Positions 22,601 through 32,656 of a stretch of DNA of 64,000 nt are shown piece after piece (the first letter of the stretch is position 1; every line of letters begins with the position of its first letter). The notes beneath the pieces were generated by a model that was not told the DNA's origin, searched no databases, and was given only the letters and a program-made list of their open reading frames with translations. A program made the translations under genes and the position numbers. This DNA comes from Saxidomus purpurata (Eukaryota; Mollusca; Bivalvia; Venerida; Veneridae). The DNA is taken from NCBI GenBank assembly GCA_022818135.1, contig JAFMSR010000016.1, positions 10,560,761-10,624,760 of the forward strand, read 5' to 3'.

Positions 22601-24879
22601 TTCTGTTCTAATGTAATGATATTGTTTTGCAAACAAAATATTTGCAAAGACACACGCAAGAATTTCCAAGTAAAACACTGACATTTCAAAAATGGCGGCG
22701 TGGGCTCAACACCACTGGGGTATTCTAATTGTAAACAAACGAGGAACTCGAGAGTTGATGAGTGAAAAGTGAGCGGTTTAAAGACAGTTCTCAACTTTTG
22801 ATAGGTAGCTGATAGGTTTCATGCCATTTCAACCACGCATTAAGAACTTACTGTAAAAATTGGATAGAGCTAGTGATAAAAAAAGTGAAAATCAACTTTT
22901 TCTCAAATTTTGCCTCAAAATTGCTGTAGATGGATAGCAAATGATCTAACTAAGAAAACAAGAAAAACTGTGATACAAAGTATCACAGCGGGCCAACAAA
23001 CAAAAATTCCATGTAAATATTTTGAAAGTTGGTGATAATTGATATTAAGGCATGGCCCAAAAGAACTCGAGGGAACAAGCAAAACCTGACACGACACCAC
23101 ATCTACTGACTGACCTGTAGTATCGAAACTTTACTGTTATCAAATATTATTTATACAGTATGTCAAGGAATGCTCTATAGACCGTTCCTGGTATGTCTCA
23201 ATTTTTCATTACCATTATCCTTATTAATTTGACATGAATGAAGATTTTTATGATTATTTGCCGTAAAATATTCTTAAAAAATTAAAAATGATTTTTAAAA
23301 CAGCAGAAAAAAGTTTTTCAAAAAATTGGGTGTTGATGGGATTCGAACTCGTGGTTTCTAAAAGTACACGTACACAAAAGTGTATGAGCTGTCGGCTTTA
23401 TCCATTACACCACGGAGGCAGACTTATTACAAGTGGGAAAAAATTAGCTAAGACAATATCATATATGTCTAAAAAGGCCATAAAAGAATATTCAGTCGAC
23501 TCGTTTCGTTTCTATAATGTCAAAGGTTGTGTTAGTGGAAAAAGCAATCATATATCCATTTTTCTAGGTGTAGATTGCGACTGAAACGTGAAAAGCGCTT
23601 TTTCCTTTTTTTACCAGCGTGTATTAGATTGCGCCCTCTATGAAACGAACGACAGCTCAATTACAAACGACAACTCTTGCTTTTCCAAAAAAATTGACTG
23701 TGTCTACAGTTTTCATCTCAGAATTACCTCAATTTTATAATGAAGAGAGACGCATATGTTCGATCTAGTGCTTAAGTCTCCATGCATCTTTTACTCACCA
23801 CGTATTAAATATAGCGGGCCGCTGCTGCGGCCCGCAATGAATACCAACAACCCTATGTTTATTTCAAAAATAAAAATTCTACAGGGGATTTTCAATTTTT
23901 ATGGTGCCTTGCTGTTCGTTTTAAATCATTCAATTAATCTATTTGGGCTGTATTTTTATGCAATAACTACATCATTAACAATGATTTGTAAACAAAAATA
24001 CAAAAATGATAGGATAAATGAAATGTTTTGATTACTTTTTCTCTGTGATTGCACTTGAGGAGTCTTGCTTGTTGAACTGGAAGTAGTCCGGCATGTGGGC
24101 GTGGTTACAAAGTGTTATCACGTCAGTGACGTGATATCATTTTAAAATATCGGACGGGTGTTATCGGTCAGATTTAATGCTAGTTGCATGATAAAGTAAA
24201 ATATCATTCGTTATTTTAGGCAACGCCTCTTCGTTTGCCAAAATCTTCAAGGGCTATGAAGTAGCTGGATCCCAGTGGAGCGATACACTAGTGTTGCGGT
24301 GTGAGTTGGCCGGGAACTGGCCCCTGTTAGATCTAGTATAGTTAGGCAAACCGAAAGGGATTCTGGGAGGGCACCTCAGAGAGATTGTCCGCCATATTTG
24401 ATGCAGAAATGTCCAAGAGTAGAGCAGGAAAGTAGTAACACCCTATCCAGATGTGTGAGAACGTGTCATCAAACGCAAGTGTTTTATCGTTGTATTGATT
24501 ATGCCTCGCATAGTTGTAGAGCTAGGCGGAAACCAAATCATATCTCTCATACTTTGTTTTAAGTACATCTAATTTTAAACCTAGATTTCTATATATTTTT
24601 GGAAAGGCTTTTTCATTTTCTTAAAAAATAAAAAACACAATCGATGGTGCTAAAGACTATATAAAAATGAGACTTTGAACAAAGTAACAGTTAGGAGCCC
24701 ATGTCTCAACCATTATTGCACTCTCACTCACCTTTCAAAGATATGACCGACTGCAATCCTGTCCATTGTTTTGCCGTAATTTTAGTCGGTTCAAGTTCAA
24801 ATTCATGCCTGAATGAGAATCCCCAGCTCGAGAAAGTAGTTCCGAAGTCTATGGCTGCCACCAAAAGGGGACCTGGCAT
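12746..24879 (-). CDS. HSPA12-like heat shock 70 family protein (six exons)
   Basis: Distant Hsp70-family ATPase of the HSPA12 type, presumably cytosolic, with an actin-like nucleotide-binding fold. Exons on the minus strand are 24879-24732, 21608-21487, 20983-20759, 20240-20096, 14883-14749 and 13674-12746. Intron phases agree throughout and give one 567-codon frame. Landmarks in order: phosphate-1 loop AIDFGTTFSSWGFSF (residues 9-23), PDGKTFDSFGFDAE in exon 2, WVLTIPAIWNDAAKQFMREA in exon 3, ALEPEAASLYCRHLP in exon 4, phosphate-2 region LILDAGGGTVDITVHE spanning exons 4-5, and adenosine region AILMVGGYSES (about residues 372-382) followed by GLAVLKGAVIFGH in exon 6. The start ATG has an in-frame TGA 33 bases upstream. 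Oddity: after EDQQHK in exon 2 the conserved aromatic/basic stretch of the family (about a dozen residues) is missing, and the sequence turns into a dispersed repeat. The gene may therefore encode an altered protein or be decaying. Family assignment is secure; functionality is not. Confidence 0.9.
13838..14018. repeat. Short inverted-repeat element with CTCCG..ATATAACGAA ends
   Basis: Begins near ACAGTAGACTCCGCATATAA and ends near ATATACGAAGTTTACTGCAA, with internal TATATCCGGAGT words. A related inverted copy is at about 53595-53685 (AAACTCCGTATATAGCGAA .. TTCGTTATAAACGGAGTTTA). Non-coding miniature element family lying in the last HSPA12-like intron. Confidence 0.55.
14749..14883 (-). CDS. 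HSPA12-like exon 5 (phosphate-2 motif)
   Basis: Encodes GGTVDITVHEITPSG through KANGGDWGGTKVDQAFEDFL and SEIT. Acceptor GACATTGTTTCAG, donor GTAACTTTT. The Gly-Gly-Thr-Val-Asp of the second phosphate-binding loop and the GGDWGGT loop are both intact. Confidence 0.92.
15427..16495. repeat. Fold-back element with AGACCTCT/AGAGCTCT/GATATC words
   Basis: The left arm (about 15427-15790) and right arm (about 16262-16495) are approximate reverse complements. Both are built from short palindromic or near-palindromic words (AGACCTCT, AGAGCTCT, GATATC) spaced by AT-rich TCAATT or AAATATTTG. The left end reads GGAACGCCAAATCTACATAT. A TTAA-flanked MITE sits between the arms and probably inserted into the element. 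Related sequence occurs at 19100-19960. Confidence 0.7.
15824..16252. mobile_element. TTAA-flanked MITE, copy 1 (piggyBac-like)
   Basis: Terminal inverted repeats AGTGACATTATGCGCAT and ATGCGCATAATGTCACT are bounded by TTAA on both sides. TTAA target duplication is typical of piggyBac transposons. The element is 429 bp counting both TTAA. It matches copy 2 at 33119-33425 along its length (shared TTTTTGGTTGCTG, TTATTTCATACTGGTAGC, CACACACCATATTCAGCTGG) but carries about 120 extra bases in the middle. No transposase frame. Confidence 0.75.
16500..19080. other. Intronic stretch without recognised feature
   Basis: Lies in the HSPA12-like intron between exons 5 and 4. I see no coding exon, RNA gene or strong repeat; short open frames lack family features. 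Two similar phrases, AAATCACGTGGGCG (about 16830) and AATAAATCACGTGGGTTTCG (about 17490), are noted without interpretation. Confidence 0.5.
19100..19960. repeat. Second AGACCTCT/AGAGCTCT/GATATC-type element
   Basis: Same word composition as 15427-16495. The right end reads ATGTAGATTTGGCGTTCC, the inverse of the left end of that element, and the left part GTAGATTTGGCATGAATTC is also inverted relative to about 15500. It is split by the palindromic element at 19217-19599, which shows the order of insertion. Confidence 0.65.
19217..19599. mobile_element. 383-bp palindromic MITE with AGCGAG target duplication
   Basis: Terminal inverted repeats start TATGGTTGGCCATCGCCACC and end GGTGGCGATGGCCAACCATA. 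The two halves are near reverse complements over most of their length. The interior alternates CCGCGG and CTCCGG words with AAATATTTTA/AAATATGATTT spacers. The 6-bp direct repeat AGCGAG flanks it at 19211-19216 and 19600-19605. No coding capacity. Class not assigned: a long perfect palindrome with a 6-bp duplication could be a foldback or hAT/Mutator-like derivative. Confidence 0.8.
20096..20240 (-). CDS. HSPA12-like exon 4
   Basis: 48 codons plus one base, AGIKTQNLMIALEPEAASLY through NKYLILDAG. Acceptor GATTATTTAG, donor GTAAGTCTG. Contains the family-typical ALEPEAAS..CRHLP block. The following intron (14884-20095) holds most of the nested miniature elements. Confidence 0.92.
20759..20983 (-). 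CDS. HSPA12-like exon 3
   Basis: Exactly 75 codons, phase 0 on both sides. Acceptor TTTTACATCTAG, donor GTAAGTAATG. Encodes GLQRDFEIEDATGKPLKAKL through WVLTIPAIWNDAAKQFMREA, a highly conserved block of the HSPA12 nucleotide-binding domain. Confidence 0.92.
21425..21500. repeat. Dispersed repeat abutting HSPA12-like exon 2
   Basis: The plus-strand sequence from TTTTACTCTGAAATCTATTT to GCGCCGACTCTTTG resembles 9887-9955 (TTTTACTTTGAAATCTATCT to TGCCGACCATCTTTT) over roughly 65 bp. The similarity stops where HSPA12 homology begins. It therefore looks like one edge of an inserted element. Confidence 0.55.
21487..21608 (-). CDS. HSPA12-like exon 2 (3' end replaced by a repeat)
   Basis: The acceptor TTTAACAG precedes GTCCCACATC. 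The exon encodes the PTSILIKPDGKTFDSFGFDA and ETRYAELAEDQQHK segments. The following codons ESARFC lie in sequence related to 9900-9960 (shared TTTGAAATCTATCTGCCCAT-like words, read on the plus strand). The only donor I see that keeps phase 0 with exon 3 is GTATATG directly after TGC; otherwise a TAA stop follows within five codons. The true exon end is uncertain. Confidence 0.65.
21644..22240. repeat. Large fold-back element in HSPA12-like intron 1
   Basis: Outer inverted ends TATATAGAGGATAATTATTG (21644) and CAATTATCCTCTATATA (about 22098-22114) are diverged copies. A second inverted pair lies at about 21788-21890 and 22118-22235; both contain GATGACGTCGTTAAAATGAC words plus GGAAACCAT and CGCGATTTT. 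Non-coding. The left edge is only 36 bases from the exon 2 acceptor. Confidence 0.65.
22244..22400. repeat. Long palindrome (about 70-bp arms)
   Basis: The left arm contains TTTTGATAACATGTGATATC and GATGCGGTCGGAAAAGGC. The right arm contains GCCTTTTCCGACCGTATC and GATATCACATGTTGTCAAAA. The centre is GAGGCTCTGCCGAG, so there is almost no loop. A few mismatches only. It directly follows the 21644-22240 fold-back. Confidence 0.75.
23328..23419 (-). repeat. tRNA-like sequence (SINE head or tRNA relic)
   Basis: On the minus strand, a box A-like GTGGTGTAATGGATAAAGCC is followed about 45 bases later by the box B GAGTTCGAATCCC. The outer arms (GCCTCCG and the 3' CATCAACACCC) do not pair, so this is not an intact tRNA gene. 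A degenerate tRNA-derived SINE head is likely. Confidence 0.45.
23815..23836. repeat. GC-rich short palindrome next to a dispersed repeat
   Basis: GCGGGCCGC, four bases, then GCGGCCCGC. The next 35 or so bases (GAATACCAACAACCCTATG..) reappear in reverse complement at about 30763-30800, so the palindrome is probably part of a repeat family. Confidence 0.5.
24118..24136. repeat. Perfect palindrome ATCACGTCA-G-TGACGTGAT
   Basis: Nine-base perfect arms around one base. Each arm contains ACGTCA, the half of a cAMP-response-like site. It lies in intron 1 of the HSPA12-like gene. A regulatory role is conjecture; a repeat end is equally possible. Confidence 0.4.
24732..24879 (-). CDS. HSPA12-like exon 1 (start, phosphate-1 loop)
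   Basis: Encodes 49 residues plus one base and begins MPGPLLVAAIDFGTTF. The donor GTGAGTGAG follows ..TTGAAAG. The loop has Ser-Ser after FGTTF where the family usually has Ser-Gly. The first ATG is preceded by an in-frame stop, so no longer N-terminus is possible without an upstream coding exon. Confidence 0.88.
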
Positions 24880-24899
24880 TTCTTTGTAAAGTAGAGCTA

Positions 24900-25530
24900 A
24901 TCGATATGATCAAAATAGTTCTTAACACGCTTCTGCTTTTTTTTAAATTTTAAACTGAAAATTATTTAATAAAAAACATATTCTATATCATTATGAAAAT
25001 ATAGATATAGCTATCTGTGTATTACTTTCGATTTTGACAATTTCCGAAAAACAAGGTCAACAAAAATTCGCACGTACACCCACCATTTATTATTTGACTG
25101 CTTTTAACGTACTTCGTTTATCGTACAATTTTCACGGAACAGGTTTGCATATAGAAGCAGTCTTTAAGAATTTAAGGTTCTTAAACATGTTAAATATTTC
25201 TTATTTTTTTTAAACATACTAGATAACTACTATATCTACCTGTATCCGTTTTCGATTTGACAATTTTCCGAAAATGCTACATGTCATGTTACCGATTTTA
25301 TTGAGGTTACATGCAAGTATGGAAAGGCATGACTGTCTTATGTCGACATTATATATATCATGAAGCCGTCACAGCAATGTACAGATTCACATTGACAGTG
25401 CATAATGGTGCAGGAAATGGAAATTTGATATATGGAACGGGCACGTTTGATATAGAATCACTCGTTTATTTCATCATTTGTTCTTCATATGGTGTGATAT
25501 AGACGCAGGTTACTATCGTGTCCAAATCAA
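24900..25530. other. 5' flank of the HSPA12-like gene
   Basis: No convincing heat-shock element (alternating GAA/TTC) or TATA box could be placed with confidence, and no coding exon is visible. AT-rich. Confidence 0.4.
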
Positions 25531-26039
25531 ATATATGGAACGGTTACGTTGTTTTATAGTCTTTGCTTTATTTTATAATACACCTCTTGCCTTATATAAT
25601 GTGAAAAAAACCTCTCATATAGATGAAGAGTATAGAACGCTTACATTCTTTTATGTAGGTATTCCTTTATTTTATATTTCGACTCTTCTCATATATGATT
25701 TGAATAACTCTGATGTAGACAACCCAGACATCATAAAAACACCGCATATCAAATTTCAATTTCATACACTACCAATGCTTCAGCTTCAAATTGCTGTTTC
25801 ATGATGTATATAATGTCGAAATGAGACGGTGAAGGCTTTCCATATGCAAGTAGGGCTTATCAATTTGAAACAGGATATCAATAAGCGGTAAAAAGTAGCT
25901 CATCATATTAAGCATAGTTAAATCCTAAATCGTGTTGACAAGCTTATCAAGATCTTGCACTTAAGTTTATCAGTTATAGTGTTGAATTACGGATAACTTT
26001 AGACCTAATGAACCATTATATTTTTTTAAAAAGAATATT

Positions 26040-26580
26040 TAGAAATTAAAACCCATATTCCATTCCATGCAGAACTGTGGTTGCTATGGCAACGGAAATG
26101 AAAACCTTTAAAAAAATTCTTCTTCTCAAAAACATGCCGGCCCTTGGCATGTAACATGTCTAGTGGACCTCTACAAAAAGTGGTCAAATAATGACCGCCG
26201 GGATCAAAATTGACCCTGCTCGGGTGTCACTTAAACTTACTTAGGCTTATACAGGAAAACTTTTGAAAAATATTCTTCTCTGAAACCACAAGACCCAGAG
26301 CTTAGATATTTAGCTTGTACACCTTTACTAAGATTGTTCAAATTATGACCACAGGGTCAAAACTGACCCTATCCGTGGGTCAATTGATTTTGATTTGGCT
26401 TATATAAGAAAAAAATGTCTTGTCTAAAATCCAGAGCTTACATATTTGGAATTTAGCATTGTGTAGTGGACATCTTCCAGTGATGCGATTGTTGACATTG
26501 TATTGTAGTCAAAAGTAGCCAGATGAGCGATATAGGGCCATTTTGACCCTCTTGTTTAGTTAGTACGTCAAAAAATAAGA
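26040..26580 (+). repeat. Dispersed ~150-bp-monomer repeat
   Basis: Diverged monomers carry GTTGCTATGGCAACGG, GCCTAGAGCTTAGATATTTG, GGACCTCTACCAAGATTGTT, GGTCAAAATTGACC and CATAGGCTTATATAGG, ending in GCGATATAGGGCCATTTTGA. Other copies lie at about 27870-28350, 38670-39340 (plus) and 36955-37520 (reverse). It has no coding frame. Typical of mollusc interspersed repeats, but I cannot name the family. Confidence 0.7.
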
Positions 26581-29464
26581 AAATAAGAAATACTTTCGAA
26601 TTATGGTAGTCATGGCAATAGTCCTATAGAATTTTGTGACAAAATAAACATGTATCTTTACAGGAAAACATTATGGATACATTAAAGTTTTAACTTTAAT
26701 TTGTATTTGAAGAGGGTGACACAAAATCATTTTACGATTTCTCTCAAATAGCTCGTACTGAATAATATAACAAATTTCGGAAGGCCCTTTTCCCGTGACG
26801 AGGGTCTTGTCAGAAATAGTGACGAACGCAATAAATGCTGCTTATGTTTTGTGGCGAAAACTTTTAACAGATACGACACACAGCTGAATCGTCATAGGTC
26901 CTCTCTTCACTGTCATTACTATGTCCATGTCGTGGCCACTAGTTTTAAGTCTAGAACTGTAAGTAAGACCTTTATACACGCTTACCAGTATAAACATGAA
27001 TTTTGCCTGGTACACTTTTTGCAGTGCTTTACGAGGCGCGACGATTTCCCTTTCTTACCATGCACATACTTCAGTATCCACCTACAGGAGATATTTGAAT
27101 AGCTTTAGCAATAGATTTCAGGAGTATCAAACAATTAAGTTGCTATAGATAACTTTGGACTCCTTATTTTGATGATAACAGTTTTTTTGTTCATACTTAG
27201 GGAGTCAACGGAATGTTGTTATGCTATTAACTGACGAAAGAGTTGTTTTATTGGCAAGCACTGAGAATAGTCGAGCATGTTTCTCTTGTTCAAATTATGC
27301 GGTTGGTGATGAACGAGATGTTGGGAATGTGAAGGTGGTGGGGTGGTGCTAAACATGCTGTAGGTCTATTGATATGTAAATGACTATCAAAAGTCTCAGT
27401 GTGACGGAGATGTCATATAATTTTATTCACTGCGAGCATTGCAGCATTTTCTCATCGTAGAAGCTTGTACGTTACAGTATATGTAGAACGCTCCAGTGTC
27501 AGGGATTTTTTGAAATTACGATGTATTCACATGTCTGACATTTAACATTAAGTTACAATAGATAACTTTAGACTTTTTTATGATTACAGTTTTCTAGTTT
27601 TTACTTAAAGAGTCAGCAGAATTTGGTTTGCTATTTACTGATGAAAGTTTTATTTTATTGGCAAGTATTGAGTATAATCTAGCATGCTGTCTTACGAACA
27701 GCTCTTTTAAGCTCATCTGGCTTTGCCAGGGTGAGCTTTTCTAATGGATGATTGTCCGTCGTCCGACAACATTTTTATTCAAATGACATCTCCTCTGAAA
27801 CTACTGGGCCAATGTTGATGAAACTACGATGAAAAGGATGTTCCTTGCATGAAGCTTTACCAAAATTGTTCAAAGAATTCCATTCCATGCAGAACTCTGG
27901 TTGCTATGGCAAAAAATAGGAACTATTTTAAAATATTCTTCAGTCTCTGAAACCGCAAGGCCTAGAGCTTAGATATTTGGCATGTAGCATTGTCTAGTGG
28001 ACCTCTACCAAGATTGTTCAAATTATGACCCCGGGTCAAAATTGACCCCAACCCGGGGGTCACTTATTTTACATAGGCTTATATAGGAGAAACTTTAAAA
28101 CCCTTCTTCTCTGAGACCACAAGGCCTAGAGCTTAGATATTTGGCATGTAGCATTGGCTAGTAAACATCTTTAAAGTTTGTTCATTATGTCCCTATGGTT
28201 AAAATTGACCTTTCCCAGAGGGTCACTTGTTTTACAAAGACGTATGATAGGAAAACCTATTTGGTATATAACATAGTGATCTTCCACCAGGCAAGTGGAT
28301 TTGTGTTATGGTGGGCGATATAGGGCCATCTTGGCCCTCTTGTTTTAGATCCTCTTTAAAGGTCCCATTGATTGAAAATTTCACCTGTTAATATTTTGTA
28401 AGCCATTTGTTAATCAAGTGCACTGAACCCAGTTGGGCGGAAATTTTCTCTGAAGATGCCTAATAAGATGAAATTATCGCATTTGTTGTTGTTAGAGTAA
28501 CTGTTATCGGACACGATTGTACTGCAAGTGACGTCACTCCAGGCTAGCAATTCCGAAACTGCCGCTCGTAGGTTTCCGGGAATATTATCGTTACTTTCCG
28601 TACAGGTGTGTTTTTTGAGAACTTTATGGACTTACGGACAGGTAACCACTCAGTATTTTTCGTTAAAAATTGTCAATTTGCATTTGCTGACGAATAATAT
28701 TCAAATGATAAAAAGAAATTTTTTCAATCAATGGGACCTTTAAAATTCTACAGTTTATGTGCTTGCTGATCATTGAAAAGATTGTAAATTTTCTTAAACA
28801 GGCGATACAATGTAGATGGCGAGATAATTTGTTTTTAATTATTTAAAGTTTCAATGATACATTATCTTCTAACGAAAATTTGTATGAAAACAGTTTAACT
28901 GGGAAACCATGTCTGTAACAGGTAAGCCTTACAACTACCTGAAACCGCAATTGTTCGGTTTGAAATTTTCACTACAAAAGATCATACTTGTTTTGTATAA
29001 GAGCAGACAGCAGACGAAATGTTTTTCAAGGCCTCATCGGGTGTTTAAAGTTTATGAAAATGATTCATCAAATTTCAAGGCCAAGTTAAGAATTTAAACA
29101 TTTAATTTTCATTTTGGTTTAGGGCAATAACCGACTGACGTTAAAATTACTGTTTTGACGTTACAAACATAATTATGAAGAATGGCAATGGGTTTTATCT
29201 GAAAACAATTATAACTTTAAAAGTAATGGGTAGATTCACTTGAAATTATCAATTCATAGTCAACAAATTTTACACTTTTAGAAAACATTTAAAACAAAAT
29301 GTGTGATTTTTACTCATCTTGAGCCATTTTCCTAGTCTCAGACACATCAATTATTATAATGATCGTACATAGTACGTTTCACTTAGATATATATCTGATT
29401 ATTTCCTTGTATTATCAACTAAAGTAAGTTTCATCCTCAAACGTGAGTATAACTAATAACAGAG

Positions 29465-30064
29465 TTATTGACGTAAAACAGCAATGCAATTGTCTATCAT
29501 GTCATCTATTTTCTTTGCCGTTGGACATTTTTTCTGTATTTCTTTGACAATTTCTCTTATCCTTTTTGAGTCGCCATGGGCTTCATTCTTGTGTAACTCA
29601 ACTGAATTAGCAACCAGTAAACCCAAATCAATCGGAAGAAATACGGCGCCGACAACTCCACCAGCAATATGGACACCCTTCATTGCAGTTCCTAGGGTTC
29701 GAACCACTGGAACTGCAGCTGATGTGAAATCAGCGGCCACATCGATGCCTTTCCAAAGACGGATTGCATTGATAATCGCGCTAGCAACCACTTTCCCTCC
29801 AAAACCAGTCGCTACGCTCCCAGTGCCAAGGACAATACATCCCCAAAATGTCCACCAGTCGGGAAAAGTTTTCTGAATACGACTAAATCCTTCCAATTCA
29901 TCCGAAATGTCTTTACATTGTTCGAGGAGTTTACGGAAAGCCATATCGCTTACAGCCAACTGCTCTTCAGCTTTTTTTCTTGCCTGTTTTGCTTTAACGA
30001 AATCAGCTATGGCGACCCCCCCCCCCCCCTGCTGTTATACTTCCCGCTCCACCTATAACTCCTC
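29465..30064 (-). CDS. ApoL-like left copy, exon 3 (contains the G14 frame break)
   Basis: Acceptor CATATTGCAG. Encodes GGVIGGAGSITAG, then the G14 run, then VKAKQARKKAEEQLAVSD through NCIAVLRQ and stop. About 80% identical at protein level, by eye, to the right copy exon 3. Confidence 0.78.
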
Positions 30065-31337
30065 CTGCAATATGCAACATGAAACTTAAACAAAAGTCAG
30101 TTCACCTTAAAGTAAAAAAGAAGAAAAATATTCTACAACTGTAAAATGAAATTTAATAAAAAGTTTTTTACTATATCTAAAAATCTAAAAAGAATCATTA
30201 GGCAAATGACTCAGGGAAGTAACTGATTTATATCATAACCATTAATAAATTTTATGAAAAAGAAACTTGAAAACAAGTAAGTGAGAAGCAATGAGCCTGA
30301 GCTATCCGTTAACTACATGTACTCCTAAATTAAACGTTATGTGTTTCCATCTAATCAATTCAATTGCTCTTCCCTTTTTTAGTAAAGAATAACTGTAATA
30401 AAATTGAAAGACGGAAGGAAATTTTACAGCTAATACTTACTTCTACTTAAGGTGGAAGCATACTATAAATTTCTCTAGTCTACCTAAGTGTTTGGTACCA
30501 ATTGCAAGTAGACGATATTTCTGATTTAGATCTTAACTTTATTTCACATAATTTATGTACATAACGTAATTTGACGTCGCAAACATGACCTTTTTACGTC
30601 TGTTGTACGGAGACAAAGTTTTTCTCACCTATGAGATACATATTTCCGCGCATTTACCCATGTGAGATAAACTTATCTCACATCGCTTATCTCACATCGC
30701 TGCCGGACTATTTTTACGTAAATTGTAAGCAGACATAAACATCAAAAAATGACTGTAGAATTGTTATTTTTGAAATAAACATAGGGTTGTTGGTATTCAT
30801 TTTCTTAGTTAGATCATTTTCTATCTATCTATAGTAGTTTTGAAGTAAAATTCGAGAAAAAGTTGAATTTCATTTTTTCATCCCCATCCCGTATTTCAAC
30901 TTATTCCTTCTTACTTGTGTGAAAATGCGATTTAAACGGTGAGAAAATAAATCTACCATGTCCATTGAGTTGTGGATAAGGAAATCCCACCCTAGGGTTG
31001 AGATACGTCCAAAAAACTCGGTAGAGCTATTAAATTTGGATACATGGTGGCCGATGATTCTTAATTACTTTGCGTTTATACTGTGCAAAAGGAGACTGAA
31101 AAAACAACATTTTCCTTTTCTGAATTTTCCCATAAAAATAGCTTTGCTCCAAGTTTTAGAAACTTCCTTTAAAATAATGCCGATGACTGACAAACAAATA
31201 AATCACACACTTCATGTTGCAAAATGTCTAACTCATCAACTCTTCTGAAATGCATTCAGCAAAGGCTATTTTTTCTAAAAAGTTATTGCATTTTATGAAA
31301 CTGGTGATTGATTGAGCTTCTAAATTCATTTTTATAC

Positions 31338-31457
31338 CTGCTATACACAATCCCAAAGATGCTCCGAAGCTAACAAACGATAATCCAAAACCAACAGCGG
31401 CCAGCACTCCTCCAACCACACATCCCGCCTGCCCAGAAACTTTCGAAATCTTTATAT
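31338..31457 (-). CDS. ApoL-like left copy, exon 2
   Basis: 120 bases, acceptor TTTATATTCAG, donor GTATAAAAAT. Encodes IKISKVSGQAGCVVGG then a hydrophobic glycine-rich stretch ending LGLCIA. Differs from the right copy at only a few residues. Confidence 0.85.
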
Positions 31458-31708
31458 CTGAATATAAATATTAATGACATTCATTAAAATAAAAATATAT
31501 AAAGCGTGTGCTTTATGCTTATCATTGGGCAAGACATAACACGACACCCATGTTGTATTATGATTGAAGTAAGTAAAGAAAATAAGTAAAGGTTCATTCT
31601 GAGTGTTTTATCGAGAACAATTAATATAACCGACCTCAAACAGTATGAGCTATGATAATAGTTAAAGCAAGTTTACCTATGACATTAAGGTATTCATACT
31701 AAAATTTA

Positions 31709-31880
31709 AGAAATAAGCTATGGCTTGGAGTGCTTTATCGAAATTGAAGCATTCCTTGGAGGTGATGTGCCTGGCGGAATAATTTACGAGGGCGAAGCCC
31801 GAGTGAATTATTACGCAGGCACATTACCGACGGGAAATGCTTCAAATTCGATAAAGCACTCCAAGCCATAGATTATTTCG
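31709..31880. repeat. Fold-back element (about 70-bp arms)
   Basis: The left arm CTATGGCTTGGAGTGCTTTA and right arm TAAAGCACTCCAAGCCATAG are exact over 20 bases, with further inverted matches inward (GAAGCATT/AATGCTTC, GTGCCTG/CAGGCAC). The centre is GAGGGCGAAGCCCGAG. Sits in the intron between ApoL-like exons 1 and 2 of the left copy and is absent from the right copy. Confidence 0.75.
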
Positions 31881-32656
31881 ATTCTTATAAGCCGAATTTA
31901 TGAAAACTATCGTAACTACTACGGACCTTTTTTCAGTTTGGCGGTAATGTGTAAAATAGCATAAATAGTGGCTGTTGGAATTCACTCCCCTATTCGGGCA
32001 ACCAGTCAAGATATCATACATAACTATATTATACAAACTTATTTTAGTTTAATCACCTTATACATAAAATATAAAAACAATACCTGACTGTGACATGCAG
32101 ACGACGTCAGATTCAGAACCTAACAAAGCAGACAATCGATTTAAAAGCGAGCCGTTAATCTGAACTGTACAAAGTTTTAACGTGAAGTAATGACGTCAGT
32201 GTGATGACGTCAACGTTTTCATTCATTGTTTTGCATTCCGGAATCAAAACTTTGTATGACGTTAATCCTGAATTTTCTTAGCCTTATTAAAGGAAAACAA
32301 GGTGAATGTATTCTAAAGCTTACTTGACGAAATCAGAAATAATATTTAGGTTCTAAAACACAACTATTTCATGCGACTGATGTATTTATACAGATATTAT
32401 TTCTGTTTCTATATCTTATTTTCTGCGCGGGAGTAAATTAGAAAAGTCGGAAGGAGCTACTTCCTTGTCCGAAACTCCGCCTTCTTTTCCGAGTGCTTTA
32501 ATCATATTAATGCACTCGAATTGACTATAGAAATATACCGTAGGCATATATGAATATTTTATAATTTGTTTTGATATCGATTTAAACTGCATGCCTTTGA
32601 ACAAAACACTTTCGGTTTCGTTTCACGGAAAATATGACCAATGTAGAATAAAATAC

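Noticed and set aside
23288..23584. 98-codon plus-strand frame
   Set aside because: It crosses a tRNA-like sequence on the other strand and has no recognisable domain.
29484..30089. Plus-strand frames opposite the ApoL-like exons (also at 43650-44308)
   Set aside because: Antisense shadows; the minus strand has ApoL motifs, splice sites and a duplicate with matching structure.
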